A DNA stretch of 64,000 nt from JACMLX01 sp040384325 (GCA_040384325.1 JAZKJL010000001.1:1-64000); one strand, 5' to 3'. Positions 43,658-53,191 are shown, numbered from the stretch's first letter. Translations and numbers: made by a program. Notes: generated by a model from the letters alone, not told the origin.

Positions 43658-43822
43658 GTGAGAGAAGGCTCGCTGCGCCGATTCCTGCGTGAGGAACATG
43701 GTGCGACCATGGTCGAGTACGCTGTCATGCTCGCCCTCATCGCCGCCGTGTGTTTCGCCGTCATCACGATCCTGGGCCAGAAGACGAACAACAACTTCCA
43801 GCCCGTCACGAGCGGATTTTGA
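43658..43822 (+). CDS. flp: Flp/Fap family type IVb prepilin 3
   Basis: A 54-residue divergent prepilin. The leader is shorter (FLREEHG), with mature ATMVEYAVMLALIAAVCFA, and the tail ends NNNFQPVTSGF instead of the STVN tail of the other two. It starts with GTG at 43658, served by GGAG at 43646-43649. The sequence is clearly different from Flp1 and Flp2, so it may be a minor pilin or have a separate role. Confidence 0.88.
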   Translation: MREGSLRRFLREEHGATMVEYAVMLALIAAVCFAVITILGQKTNNNFQPVTSGF

Positions 43823-43841
43823 GCGTCGTGGTTTGGACCGT

Positions 43842-43874
43842 CGCCACCATGATCCGTCGGTGATCATGGTGGCG
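43842..43874 (+). terminator. Strong hairpin terminator after flp3
   Basis: A perfect 13-pair stem, CGCCACCATGATC (43842-43854) and GATCATGGTGGCG (43862-43874), with a 7-base loop, is followed by TGTGTTCTTTC. It separates pilin transcription from the assembly genes. Confidence 0.8.
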
Positions 43875-44021
43875 TGTGTTCTTTCTGGGCGCGGCGTTTC
43901 CACACCGCCGTGACGAATGTCGGTGTGGATCGTTTAATTTGTGCAGCAAGCGTCCGATCGTGTCGCTCGCCGTGGAAGCAGGCAGCGTGAGGTTCACCTT
44001 CGTGCGTCGGACGGCGGCGGC

Positions 44022-44561
44022 ATGACCCGTACGGATCAGATCCGAACTGCATTCGCCGTCGTACTCGTCGGCGCGCTGCTGGCCGCATGCTGGACCGATG
44101 CCCGGGAACGTCGTGTGGCGAACCAGCTCACCGTCGTGCTGCTGGCGGTCGGTCTGGTCGCCGGCGCACTGTCGATGAGCGCACCATCGCTCATCACTGC
44201 ATTCCTCGGCGTGCTGGTCGGCCTGGCCATCTGGTTGCCGTTCTGGTTGCTCGGCTTACTCGGTGCAGGTGATGTCAAGTTCTTCGCGGCCGCATCGGCC
44301 TGGATTGGTCCCAGCCTCGCCTGGCGTGCCAGTCTTGGGACGGCAGTGCTCGGCGGCGTGCTCGCATTGTTGTTCATGGTTCAGCAACGTGGCGTGCGTT
44401 CGACGGTCGAGTTCGGCGTACTCAGTCCCAGTACCGCGAAGACGATCATCACCAACGCCAAAGGTGAGACTGCTACCGCTTCGGCGCGTACATTTCCCTA
44501 CGCCATTCCGATGGCGATGATGATTGCAGTGGCGCGTTTCTTTCCGACCTTGTTCTCCTGA
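44022..44561 (+). CDS. cpaA: Prepilin peptidase CpaA/TadV (A24)
   Basis: A 179-residue aspartic peptidase of the inner membrane. The two catalytic aspartates are Asp26 in WTDARERRVAN and Asp84 in GAGDVKFF, matching the conserved GxGDxK motif. It would cleave the leaders of the three Flp prepilins and of the TadE-like pseudopilin after glycine. The size is the short TadV type without a methylation domain. A start upstream (43941) is possible in frame but the ATG at 44022 fits the hydrophobic start. First gene of the assembly operon. Confidence 0.92.
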   Translation: MTRTDQIRTAFAVVLVGALLAACWTDARERRVANQLTVVLLAVGLVAGALSMSAPSLITAFLGVLVGLAIWLPFWLLGLLGAGDVKFFAAASAWIGPSLAWRASLGTAVLGGVLALLFMVQQRGVRSTVEFGVLSPSTAKTIITNAKGETATASARTFPYAIPMAMMIAVARFFPTLFS

Positions 44562-44605
44562 CCGCATCCGCCGTGACTGCGGCATCAACCCGTGGAGGGA
44601 ACGTG

Positions 44606-45049
44606 ATGACATTATTTCGACGTCCGCGGCTGATGCGGCGGTTCGGTCGTGAGCGCGACGGCGCGGCAATGGTGGAGTTCGCCATCATCGCACCGCTGCT
44701 CTTCGTGTTGATCTTCGGCATTATCGACTTCGGTCGCGCCTTCTTCCTCTACAACAACCTCACCAACGCCGCTCGTGAAGGGGCGCGTCTTGGTGCGGTG
44801 CTCGACGCGATCAACATCCCGGAAGCCACGCGCCGCACGCAGATCCAGGCGCATGTCCGGTCCAAGATCAACGATGACCCGGTCCGCGTGGCGGCATCGA
44901 CGGTGACCGTGACCTTCCCGGGCAGCGCGCCGGCGCAGACGGCGCGCGTGCAGATCGTGAACTATCCGTTCGTGCCTGTGACCTTTCTGGCCATCAAGGC
45001 ATCCAAGACGTTGAACGTCACGGCGGAGTTCCGCCTCGAGTTCCAGTGA
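44606..45049 (+). CDS. tadE: TadE-like pseudopilin
   Basis: A 147-residue pseudopilin. The N-terminal segment RERDGAAMVEFAIIAPLLFV carries the prepilin peptidase site with glutamate at the fifth mature position, followed by a membrane helix and the TadE signature IDFGRAFFLYNNLTNAAREG. The rest is an extracytoplasmic domain with a strand-rich end (TVTVTFPGSA). GGAGGGA precedes the ATG at 44606, which is preferred over 44573. TadE-type pseudopilins nucleate or cap Flp pili. Confidence 0.92.
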   Translation: MTLFRRPRLMRRFGRERDGAAMVEFAIIAPLLFVLIFGIIDFGRAFFLYNNLTNAAREGARLGAVLDAINIPEATRRTQIQAHVRSKINDDPVRVAASTVTVTFPGSAPAQTARVQIVNYPFVPVTFLAIKASKTLNVTAEFRLEFQ

Positions 45050-45084
45050 TCGTCGTCTTCTCTTTCGCGTGACTGGGTGTTCCA

Positions 45085-46008
45085 ATGGGTGAACGTCGTT
45101 TCGGATTGGTCCTCTTCGCGGCCCTCGCCATCGCCGGACTCGCCGGTTATGGGGTCTTCCGCTTCCTGCAGCAGGCGCAGGCCAGCGCGCAGATCCCGAT
45201 GGGGCGCATCGTCGTCGCCGCGGTGGATCTGACGGAGGGACATCCCATCGTTGCCGAGGATGTTCGGATGGCGGACGTGCCGCTGACCAACATGCCTCCG
45301 GGCGCCTTCACGATCATGGACTCCGTGATCGGTCGCGTCACGCGTGTGCCGGTGTTCGCCACCGAAGCGCTGGTGCCGGGACGCCTCGCGCCGGTGGGCA
45401 GTGGCGCGGGCCTCGAGGTCAAGATCACACCGGGCAAGCGCGCAATGGCAGTGCGCATCGACGACGTGGTCGGCCTCTCCGGCCTGATCCAGCCGAACAG
45501 CCGCGTGGACGTGCTGGTGACGATGAAGGGCGATCCGAACAGCGGCCAGACGGAGCGCGCGAAGTTGTTCATGTCCAACATGCGCGTCCTGTCCGTCGGT
45601 GCGCAGATGGAGCGCGCGGCCGATGGGCGCCCGATCAACCAGACCACCGCAGCACTCGAAGTCACCCCGGCGGAAGCAGAACAACTCGCCGTCGCCACCA
45701 ATCAGGGCAAGATCCAGCTGGTGCTGCGCGGCTATGGCGATCCGGACACGGTCGCCACTGCCGGCGCCTCGGCGCGTGACATCAGCCTTGGTCGCAGTGC
45801 CGGCAGCGCGCCTGCGGCACCGGCGCCACGCCGCTCCGAACCGCGTCGCGTCACTCCGCAGCCGGTCCGTCGCGAGACGCTGTTCATCGCGCAGCCGTCC
45901 ACCACGCCGGCGCCACGCGCACGACCCGATTCGTCCGTCATTCAGGTCTACCGCGCTGGTGGCGTGACGCAGCAGCGGATCGAGAAGAAGGACTCCACCA
46001 AGCCGTAG
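45085..46008 (+). CDS. cpaB: CpaB/RcpC pilus assembly protein
   Basis: A 307-residue Flp pilus protein. One N-terminal helix (GLVLFAALAIAGLAGYGVF) anchors it in the inner membrane. A SAF-like domain follows (IVVAAVDLTEGHPIVAEDVR), then the CpaB core with AMAVRIDDVVGLSGLIQPN, DVLVTM and TAALEVTPAEAEQLAVATN. The C-terminal 75 residues are low-complexity and rich in Pro, Arg and Ser. CpaB is thought to link inner membrane machinery to the secretin encoded next. Confidence 0.92.
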   Translation: MGERRFGLVLFAALAIAGLAGYGVFRFLQQAQASAQIPMGRIVVAAVDLTEGHPIVAEDVRMADVPLTNMPPGAFTIMDSVIGRVTRVPVFATEALVPGRLAPVGSGAGLEVKITPGKRAMAVRIDDVVGLSGLIQPNSRVDVLVTMKGDPNSGQTERAKLFMSNMRVLSVGAQMERAADGRPINQTTAALEVTPAEAEQLAVATNQGKIQLVLRGYGDPDTVATAGASARDISLGRSAGSAPAAPAPRRSEPRRVTPQPVRRETLFIAQPSTTPAPRARPDSSVIQVYRAGGVTQQRIEKKDSTKP

Positions 46009-46092
46009 CCCGACCCGGCGCGGCCCCTCCCGCGCCTTGCCCGCCCTGTCGCCGCCCCGCCGGTTGCACATCTCCCCCCCATCCGACGCCTG

Positions 46093-47322
46093 ATGTTCTC
46101 CCCGAACACAGCTTTCAACGTCCGCCTGTCGACCGCCATCCTCGCCTCGTCGATGCTGGCGCTCTCCCTCGCGCCTGCGACGCTCGTCGCGCAGGTGCCG
46201 GCCAGTAGCAGTGTGCTGGTGCGCGCCGGACTCGACGTGCAGCGGATCGAACTGGTGGCCGGTCGCTCGCTGCCGATCACCGATCCGTCGCCGATCAACA
46301 AGGTGACGGTGGCCAACCCGCTGATTGCCGACGTGGTCGTGATCAGCGAGACCGAGGTGGTGGTCAACGCCATCCTCGCCGGCGAAACCGACATCATCCT
46401 CTGGGGCCCGAACGTCCCGCGCCGGCACTATCGCGTGATCGTGCGCTCGTCACCGGAGCGCCGGCAGATCCTGGTCGCGATCAAGTTTGCCGAAGTCCGC
46501 CGCGATGCGCTGCGCGAGATCAGCACCTCGCTGCGGGCGCTGGATCGTGAACGCACCACACGCGCCGGCACCGGAGCGTTCAACACCGACGCGGCAATCG
46601 ACAGCCTTGGCCGCGTCACCCTGCCCGGTAGCGCGCGCTTCCTCACGATTCTCAGCACCTTCAATACTCGCGACCTGCTCGGCTTGCTCGATTTGCAGGA
46701 GACACGCGGGAATGCGCGCTTCCTGGCCGAACCGAACGTGATGGCGGCCAATCGCGAGGAGGCGAGCTTCCTTGCCGGCGGTGAGCTGCCGATCCCGATC
46801 GTGCAGGGCGGTGGCGGCGGCGCGACCGGCGGTTCGAACGTCACGATCCAGTATCGCGAGTTCGGTGTCCGCCTCGCATTCACCGGTGAAGTGCTCACCG
46901 ACTCACTGCTGAAGCTGAAGTTGCGTCCCGAGGTATCGTCGCTCGACTTCGCCAATGCGATCCTGCTGCAGGGTTTCCGCGTCCCGGCGTTCCGGACGCG
47001 GAAAGTGGAGACGACGGTGGACGTGCTGGCCGGCCGCAGCCTGATCATCTCCGGGCTGTTCAACGAAGAGCGTGAGCAGGTGTCCACGGGCATCCCGTTC
47101 CTGGTCAACATTCCGTTCATCGGCAAGCTGTTCGCGAGCAACCGCTGGAACCGGAACGAGACCGAACTGATCGTCGTCGTGACGCCGGTGTTGATGGATC
47201 CGAACAACCCGCGCTCAGCCGACCTGCTCGATTTCCGGCGTGACATCCCGGTGCCCGCACGCGAGATGCTGGAAAAGCGGATGTGGCCCAGCGACTCCGT
47301 CGCCGCACCCCGCAAGCCGTAG
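46093..47322 (+). CDS. cpaC: CpaC/RcpA secretin of Flp pilus
   Basis: A 409-residue outer-membrane secretin. A signal peptide (ILASSMLALSLAPATLVAQ) is followed by the RcpA/CpaC N-terminal domain (ELVAGRSLPIT, VTVANPLIADVVVIS, VNAILAGETDIILWG) and the C-terminal secretin domain with FLAEPNVMAANREEASFLAG, GELPIPIVQGG and the closing VDVLAGRSLIISGLF. The ring forms the pilus exit channel. It lies in operon order between cpaB and cpaE. No separate pilotin or CpaD gene is evident nearby. Confidence 0.93.
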   Translation: MFSPNTAFNVRLSTAILASSMLALSLAPATLVAQVPASSSVLVRAGLDVQRIELVAGRSLPITDPSPINKVTVANPLIADVVVISETEVVVNAILAGETDIILWGPNVPRRHYRVIVRSSPERRQILVAIKFAEVRRDALREISTSLRALDRERTTRAGTGAFNTDAAIDSLGRVTLPGSARFLTILSTFNTRDLLGLLDLQETRGNARFLAEPNVMAANREEASFLAGGELPIPIVQGGGGGATGGSNVTIQYREFGVRLAFTGEVLTDSLLKLKLRPEVSSLDFANAILLQGFRVPAFRTRKVETTVDVLAGRSLIISGLFNEEREQVSTGIPFLVNIPFIGKLFASNRWNRNETELIVVVTPVLMDPNNPRSADLLDFRRDIPVPAREMLEKRMWPSDSVAAPRKP

Positions 47323-47360
47323 TCGATCTCGTTTCGCACTGACCACGCCCAGACCCCCCG

Positions 47361-48572
47361 ATGTCTCCTGCCGCACCAGCCGCGAACCGGCTTGCCATCG
47401 TCGTCACCGGCGCCGCCGGGCCCGAGGACCTGCTCAACCAGGTGCTCGAGCCGCGCGGGTTCGGGCCGGTGCTGTTCGTCGCATCCGTCGGTGAGTTGAC
47501 CACGCAGCTTCGGTCGCGCGGACCGTCGCTGGTGATCCTGCCGATTCCGGCGGGCGGCGTGAGTGCCGACCTGACGCTCTTCGCCTCCGAACTGCGCCGG
47601 CATCCCGGCACGGCGGCCATCGGCACCGCGGAGCACAAGGATGCGGATACGGTGCTGGGCGCCATGCGCTCCGGCATCCCTGAGTTCCTCATCAGCCCGA
47701 TCGATTCGAGTGAGTTCACCGCGGCCGTGAGTCGGGTGCTCTCCAACCTCGCGCTGCCGGAGCAGTCGGGCCGTGTCTTCACGGTCTATTCCGGCAAGGG
47801 CGGTGTCGGCACCAGCACCATCGCCACGTCCCTGGCGTGGTCGATGGCGCAGGCCACCGGCAGCAAGGCGCGCGAGACCGCGCTGGTGGACTTCAACACC
47901 GCCGGTGCCGGCATTCGCGTGATGCTGAACCTCAATCCGACGTACGACCTTGGCAGCGTCGCCGCGCGCGCCGATCGGCTCGACCGTGATTACCTGCACT
48001 CGGTCATGGCGGAGCATACCGATCGCGTCAGCGTGCTCGCCGCCGCCGACGAGCTGGATGCCCTCGAGGCACTGGACATGAAGACCTCGGGGCAGCTGAT
48101 GGAGTTGTTGCGCCAGGAGTACGCGTTCACGGTGGTGGATACCGATCACCACTTCAACGACCAGACCCTGGCGGCGCTCGATGCCGCCGACCGCATCCTG
48201 CTCGTGACGCAGTGCGAGGTCTCGGCGCTGCGCAGCACACAGCGCAGCCTCGGCATGTTCGCGCGGCTCGGATATCCGGCCGACAAGGTGGTGCTGGTCG
48301 CCAACCGCCGCACCGATCGCGACCGGATCACCGTCGCCGGTGCAGAGCAGGTGCTGGGGCGCAAGATCGACTTCGGGCTGCCGAACGACTACGTGACCTG
48401 CTCCGGCGCCATCACGCAGGGCCAGTTCGCGCAGCGCTTCGCACCGCAGTCTCCGCTGGTCGAGGCGTTCAGTACGATCGCACGCGGGCTGAATGGCCAG
48501 CCCACCGGCCCGGTGCGGAATGGCAAGGCGCCCGAACGGTCTCGGTTCTCGAAGATCTTCGGTCGCAAGTAA
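47361..48572 (+). CDS. cpaE: CpaE/TadZ-type localisation ATPase
   Basis: A 403-residue protein. Residues 10-130 are an atypical receiver-like domain (GPVLFVASVGELTTQL; LVILPIPAGG) without a clear phosphoacceptor context. Residues 138 on are a MinD/ParA-type ATPase with a deviant Walker A, KGGVGTST at 146-153, ETALVDFNTAGAG, and VVDTDHHFNDQTLAALDAAD as Walker B. TadZ/CpaE places the pilus machinery at the pole. It is followed by the motor ATPase gene. Confidence 0.9.
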   Translation: MSPAAPAANRLAIVVTGAAGPEDLLNQVLEPRGFGPVLFVASVGELTTQLRSRGPSLVILPIPAGGVSADLTLFASELRRHPGTAAIGTAEHKDADTVLGAMRSGIPEFLISPIDSSEFTAAVSRVLSNLALPEQSGRVFTVYSGKGGVGTSTIATSLAWSMAQATGSKARETALVDFNTAGAGIRVMLNLNPTYDLGSVAARADRLDRDYLHSVMAEHTDRVSVLAAADELDALEALDMKTSGQLMELLRQEYAFTVVDTDHHFNDQTLAALDAADRILLVTQCEVSALRSTQRSLGMFARLGYPADKVVLVANRRTDRDRITVAGAEQVLGRKIDFGLPNDYVTCSGAITQGQFAQRFAPQSPLVEAFSTIARGLNGQPTGPVRNGKAPERSRFSKIFGRK

Positions 48573-48617
48573 CCGCGCCACCCTTAATCGCTTCTTTTTC
48601 GTCAGGCAGCCCTCACC

Positions 48618-50063
48618 ATGTCTAAATCACTTCGCGAACGACTGATGGGACGCAGCGGCGCCGTGGCGCCGGTGCTTCCGCCGGATGCGCTCCCGACGAA
48701 TGGTGCGGTCGTCAACGAGACGTACGCCGTCGCGCGCGCCGACACCAACGACGGCGCCTCGGGCATGTTTGGCCCGCGCAAGGCCGAGGATGCAACGCTC
48801 AATCCCGTCGATGAGCTGAAGCGTGAACTGCACCGCAAGCTGATCGAGCGACTGGACCTCGAGGCACTGGAACTCGTCACCGACGAACGCCAGGTCGCGA
48901 TGCAGATCCGGCAGGCGGTGGCCGAACTGCTGCGTGGTGAGACGACGCCGCTGTCGCAGAACGAGCGTGAGGAGATGGTGGACCAGGTCGTGTACGAGGT
49001 CATCGGCCTCGGCCCGATCGAGCCGCTGTTCCGCGACAAGACGATCTCCGACATCCTCGTCAACGGTCCGCGCGACATCTACGTGGAACGCCGCGGCAAG
49101 CTGCAGCGCGTGCTGACGTCGTTCCGCAACGACGCCCACCTGCTGGCCGTGATCGACCGCATCGTGAGCCGCGTCGGTCGGCGTGTGGACGAGTCGAGCC
49201 CGATGGTGGACGCCCGCCTGCCCGATGGCTCCCGCGTCAACGCGATCATCGGGCCGCTGGCCGTCGATGGTCCGGTGCTGTCGATCCGCCGCTTCGGCGC
49301 CAACCTGAATCCGCACAAGCTGGTCGAGCTGGGCGCGTTCACCGACGAGATGCTGTACCTGCTGTCGGGCTGCGTGAAGGCGCGCCTCAACATCCTCGTC
49401 TCGGGCGGTACCGGTTCCGGCAAGACGACGTTGCTCAACGCACTGAGCTCGTTCATCCCGTCCAGCGAACGTGTGATCACGATCGAGGACGCGGCCGAAT
49501 TGCGCCTGCAGCAGGAACATGTCGTCCGACTCGAGACCCGCCCGCCGAACGCCGAAGGGCGCGGTGAGGTGGCCATGCGCGACCTGGTCAAGAACGCCCT
49601 CCGCATGCGTCCCGATCGCATCATCATCGGTGAGACGCGTGGCGCCGAGGCGCTCGACATGCTGCAGGCGATGAACACCGGTCACGAAGGCTCGCTGACC
49701 ACGATCCACGCCAACACGCCACGCGACGCCTTGTCGCGCCTCGAGACGATGATCCTCTTCGCCGGCACCAACCTGCCGGATCGTGCGATGAAGGAGCAGA
49801 TCTCGTCCGCGCTCGACGTGATCGTGCAGGTCAGCCGCCTGTCGGACGGTACCCGTCGCGTGATGAGCGTGACCGAGGTGACCGGCACCGAAGGCGACAT
49901 GATTCAGCTGCAGGAGATCTATCGTTTCAAGCGCCAGGGCGTGTCCGCGGAAGGGCAGGTGGTGGGCAACTTCGAGGCGACGGGTGTCCGTCCCCGGTTT
50001 GCCGAGCGCCTGTTGCTGGCCGGCATCGACCTGCCGGCTCGCCTCTTCCTCGAACAGCGCTAA
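48618..50063 (+). CDS. cpaF: CpaF/TadA secretion ATPase
   Basis: A 481-residue type II/IV secretion ATPase that powers Flp pilus assembly. Walker A is GGTGSGKT (residues 263-270), the Asp box region VITIEDAAELRLQQEHVVRL follows, and Walker B/His box are in RPDRIIIGETRGAEALDML and GHEGSLTTIHANTPRDA. The N-terminal CpaF domain is present (LGPIEPLFRDKTISDILVNG). Tad ATPases often act in both extension and retraction. The gene is tightly followed by tadB (12 bases). Confidence 0.95.
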   Translation: MSKSLRERLMGRSGAVAPVLPPDALPTNGAVVNETYAVARADTNDGASGMFGPRKAEDATLNPVDELKRELHRKLIERLDLEALELVTDERQVAMQIRQAVAELLRGETTPLSQNEREEMVDQVVYEVIGLGPIEPLFRDKTISDILVNGPRDIYVERRGKLQRVLTSFRNDAHLLAVIDRIVSRVGRRVDESSPMVDARLPDGSRVNAIIGPLAVDGPVLSIRRFGANLNPHKLVELGAFTDEMLYLLSGCVKARLNILVSGGTGSGKTTLLNALSSFIPSSERVITIEDAAELRLQQEHVVRLETRPPNAEGRGEVAMRDLVKNALRMRPDRIIIGETRGAEALDMLQAMNTGHEGSLTTIHANTPRDALSRLETMILFAGTNLPDRAMKEQISSALDVIVQVSRLSDGTRRVMSVTEVTGTEGDMIQLQEIYRFKRQGVSAEGQVVGNFEATGVRPRFAERLLLAGIDLPARLFLEQR

Positions 50064-50075
50064 GGGCGGACGACG

Positions 50076-51044
50076 ATGTCCACCGGACTTCTCTTCGCCT
50101 CCCTCGGCGCTGCCCTCGGCACCGCCGGCCTCATCATCGGCCTCTTCGTCTGGTTCAATCGCCGCAAGCTGGAGGAGGAACGCCAGCTTCGCGAACGACT
50201 GGGCGACCTGGCGACAGGGGCTGTGGGTCGCGGGAACGACGTCAGCATCCTGCGCCAGAATGCGACCAGCAACAGCCTGCTCGACAAGTACCTGAGCAAC
50301 AAGGGTGTGCTCAGCGGCATCGAGCAGGACGCGAAGGCGAGTGGACTGAACTGGACCGCCGGCGAATTCGCCAGCTTCGTGCTGGCGGGACTCACGGTCG
50401 GTATCATCTCGTTCTTCTTCCTCGACTGGACCGTCGCGATTGCGATCGGATTGGTCGGCGCGGTGCTGCCGTTCGTGGTGGTCGCGAACATGAAGGCCAA
50501 GCGCCTGCGCAAGATCGAGGAGCAGCTGCCGGATGCGGTGGACATGCTGGTGAACTCGCTCCGTGCCGGCTACTCGCTGCAGGCCGGCATGAATTTCGTC
50601 GGCACCGAGCTGCCGGCGCCGCTGGGACCGGAGTTCAGCCGCTTCTACGATGAACAGCGACTCGGCATCGACGTGCGCCAGGCCCTCAACGGCCTCACCG
50701 AACGCCTCGGGACACTCGATGCGCGGATGTTCGTGTTGGCCATCATCATCCAGCGCGAGACCGGCGGCAACCTGTCGGAGATCCTTGGCAACATCGCGAG
50801 CGTGATCCGGGAGCGCATCAACTTCCGCCAGCAGCTGGACGTGATGACGGCCGAGTCGAAGCTGTCGGCGCTGGTGCTGACCATGCTGCCGATCGTGATG
50901 TACTTCGTGGTGCGCGCGTCGAACCCGGAATATCTGCAACCCCTGACGACCACCGATACCGGTAAGCTGCTGCTGCTCTACGGGTTCGTGTCGCTGGGTG
51001 TCGGCTATGTGTTCCTGCGGAAAATGTCCACCATCGAGGTGTAG
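50076..51044 (+). CDS. tadB: TadB inner-membrane platform protein
   Basis: A 322-residue type II secretion F-like protein. The N-terminal helix (LFASLGAALGTAGLIIGLFVWF) is followed by two further pairs; the T2SF-F domain contains EEQLPDAVDMLVNSLRAGYS, VGTELPAPLGPEF and IIIQRETGGNLSEILGNIAS. TadB pairs with TadC to form the platform under the secretin. The spacing to tadC is six bases. Confidence 0.93.
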   Translation: MSTGLLFASLGAALGTAGLIIGLFVWFNRRKLEEERQLRERLGDLATGAVGRGNDVSILRQNATSNSLLDKYLSNKGVLSGIEQDAKASGLNWTAGEFASFVLAGLTVGIISFFFLDWTVAIAIGLVGAVLPFVVVANMKAKRLRKIEEQLPDAVDMLVNSLRAGYSLQAGMNFVGTELPAPLGPEFSRFYDEQRLGIDVRQALNGLTERLGTLDARMFVLAIIIQRETGGNLSEILGNIASVIRERINFRQQLDVMTAESKLSALVLTMLPIVMYFVVRASNPEYLQPLTTTDTGKLLLLYGFVSLGVGYVFLRKMSTIEV

Positions 51045-51050
51045 GTCAGC

Positions 51051-51983
51051 ATGCCCGTCAATCTTCCGCTGCCCGTCATCCTGATGGTCCTGCTGTTCGC
51101 CGCTGCCGTCGGCGGTGCGCTGTTCGTGCTGGTCACGGAGCGGCAGCGTCGCGCAGTGATCCGTCGCGCCTCGGGCGGCCTCGAGGGCGGCGCTTCGATC
51201 TATCGCACCCCGGCCAGCACCGAACGTGGGGTCCTTGCGCGTCTCGGCGACTTCCTTGGCGCCCGCATCCCGGTGCAGTTTGGCACCGATACCGCCATCG
51301 CCAGCAAGTTGGTACAGGCGGGATTCGACACCCCCGGCGCGCCGGCCTTGTTCATGCTGATCCGCATCGCCTGTGCGGTGACCTTCCCCGTCCTCGGCCT
51401 GTTGCTCGTGCCGCGCGGTGACATCACCTACTTCGTGATCGGGTGGTTCCTCGTCCTCGTGCTCGGCTTTCTGGGCCCGCAGGCGGCGCTGGATTCCATC
51501 ACCACCCGGCGCCAGGACGTGATCCGCAAGGGCGTGCCGGATTCGCTGGACCTGCTGGTGGTCTGTGTCGAGGCCGGCGTGGCGCTGGACGCGGCCATCC
51601 AGCGGGTCGCCCGCGAAATGAGCATGCTCCACCCCATCCTGGCGGAAGAGTTGGTGGGCATGAGCCGACGCGTCTCGGCGGGCATGCCGCGAGAGCAGGC
51701 GCTTCAGGGGCTGTACCTGCGCACCGGCCTCGACGAGCTGCGTGGCCTGGCCTCGCACATGCTGCAGAGCGAAAAGTGGGGCACATCGATTGCGAATGTG
51801 CTCCGTGTGTACGCCGACCAGTTGCGTCGGAAACGGAAGATGGCGGCGGAGAAGCGGGCAGCGACGGCCAGCACGCGGATGCTCATCCCGCTGGCGCTGT
51901 TCATCTTCCCCACGATCTTCATCGTACTGCTGGGTCCGGCAGCCATCAACATCTCGAAGATGTTCAAGACGATGGGCCAGTGA
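51051..51983 (+). CDS. tadC: TadC inner-membrane platform protein
   Basis: A 310-residue platform protein of the type II secretion F family with DSLDLLVVCVEAGVALDAAI, EMSMLHPILAEELVGMSRRV and RTGLDELRGLASHMLQSEKW, the TadC variants of the F-domain, and a long terminal membrane helix pair (LIPLALFIFPTIFIVLLGPA). It completes the core machinery, and is followed after 77 bases by a TadG-like gene. Confidence 0.93.
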   Translation: MPVNLPLPVILMVLLFAAAVGGALFVLVTERQRRAVIRRASGGLEGGASIYRTPASTERGVLARLGDFLGARIPVQFGTDTAIASKLVQAGFDTPGAPALFMLIRIACAVTFPVLGLLLVPRGDITYFVIGWFLVLVLGFLGPQAALDSITTRRQDVIRKGVPDSLDLLVVCVEAGVALDAAIQRVAREMSMLHPILAEELVGMSRRVSAGMPREQALQGLYLRTGLDELRGLASHMLQSEKWGTSIANVLRVYADQLRRKRKMAAEKRAATASTRMLIPLALFIFPTIFIVLLGPAAINISKMFKTMGQ

Positions 51984-52060
51984 GAACTGGAATCCAAATG
52001 CACGTTATAGTATCCTAAGGAACGGTTTGCAGTCGAGTTCGACCCAATCAGGAGCGTGAC

Positions 52061-53191
52061 ATGCGGTTCTTCTCCCGGAAGCCAGGCTCGCGTCGCGTCG
52101 CAGGACCGTCGGCACGGCGCAGGGGTGCGACGATGGTGCTGATGGCCGTCGTGATGACGGTGCTGATGATGTTCGGTGGCATCGGTATCGATTTCGGGCG
52201 CATGTATTCGTATGTCGCGCAGTTGAAGACGTTGACCGATGCTGCTGCGCACGCTGCGGCGATCGAGCTCCGGAACGGTGGGACGGAGGCCAATGCACAG
52301 ACGCGTGCGCTGGCGCTGAAGAGCCAGAATCGCGTGGACGGCCTGAACATCGCGACGATGGAGAACGCGGACATCGAGCCCGGCAACTGGGACTTTACCG
52401 CTCGGACCTTCGTTGTTTCGACCTGGGCCAACGCGACGGCCGTGCGTGCGACGGCGCGCTACAACGCCAATTGGTCACTCGCCCGCATTTTCGGCGTCAA
52501 CACCCGGCTGCTCACGCAGCAGTCCATCGCTGCGCTCGGATCGATCGGCTCGAGCACCTGCCTGAAGCCGTGGGCGATTCCGTACACGAACATGATCGCG
52601 ACGCTGAACAACATCGACGCAGGCACGCGTACGACAGCGAACAATCTGACCCAGGCCGACGTTGAACTCTTGAGTAACAACAACGTCCCGATCACGTTCA
52701 AGATTACCTCCACCGGCGAGACCGGCACGGTCGCCGGCACCATCATCTCCGGAAACTTCTACGCTGTGCGGTACGGTCCGGTCGAACTGGCGAACGGCAC
52801 CATTCCGACCACTGGCCCGTCAAGCGGTGCGAATCCGTATCGTGACGCGATCGAGGACCTGAACTGCTCTGAGGCTGGCAGCGCCGCTGTCGGTGACTGG
52901 CTCGAAGTCGAGCAGGGCAACATGATCGGCCCGACGAAGCAGGGAATCGAGACGTTCTGTGGCCAATCAGGGAAGACGTTCACGTGCGACAAGAGCATCG
53001 TGCTGCCGATCTGGAATACGGAACGGAGCATGTCCGGCACGGACGTGCAGATCAAGTACATGGGCCAGTTCCGGCTCATCGGCTTCGACGACGGCGTGAT
53101 CTCGGGCTATCTGCAGTCGCTCGATGGGGCCGGTGGTACCGGATTCAATCCCGCACCTGGCCCGGTGAAGGCCGTCGCACTCGTCTTCTGA
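52061..53191 (+). CDS. TadG-like pilus assembly protein
   Basis: A 376-residue protein with the TadE/G-like N-terminus RRRGATMVLMAVVMTVLMMF and GIGIDFGRMYSYVAQLKTLTD, the segment that defines the Tad_N family. After this the chain is extracytoplasmic and strand-rich, containing cysteines (CLKPWAIPYTN; NCSEAGSAAV; FCGQSGKTFTCDKS) that could form disulfides. No clear von Willebrand A site is visible, so it is not a classical full TadG. AGGAG precedes the ATG at 52061. The position at the end of the core operon supports a pilus or tip role. Confidence 0.82.
   Translation: MRFFSRKPGSRRVAGPSARRRGATMVLMAVVMTVLMMFGGIGIDFGRMYSYVAQLKTLTDAAAHAAAIELRNGGTEANAQTRALALKSQNRVDGLNIATMENADIEPGNWDFTARTFVVSTWANATAVRATARYNANWSLARIFGVNTRLLTQQSIAALGSIGSSTCLKPWAIPYTNMIATLNNIDAGTRTTANNLTQADVELLSNNNVPITFKITSTGETGTVAGTIISGNFYAVRYGPVELANGTIPTTGPSSGANPYRDAIEDLNCSEAGSAAVGDWLEVEQGNMIGPTKQGIETFCGQSGKTFTCDKSIVLPIWNTERSMSGTDVQIKYMGQFRLIGFDDGVISGYLQSLDGAGGTGFNPAPGPVKAVALVF

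Noticed and set aside
48627..51758. 1043-codon open frame on the minus strand
   Set aside because: It is antisense to cpaF, tadB and tadC, which have clear motifs; His/Arg/Gln-rich composition is typical of the shadow of high-GC coding DNA.
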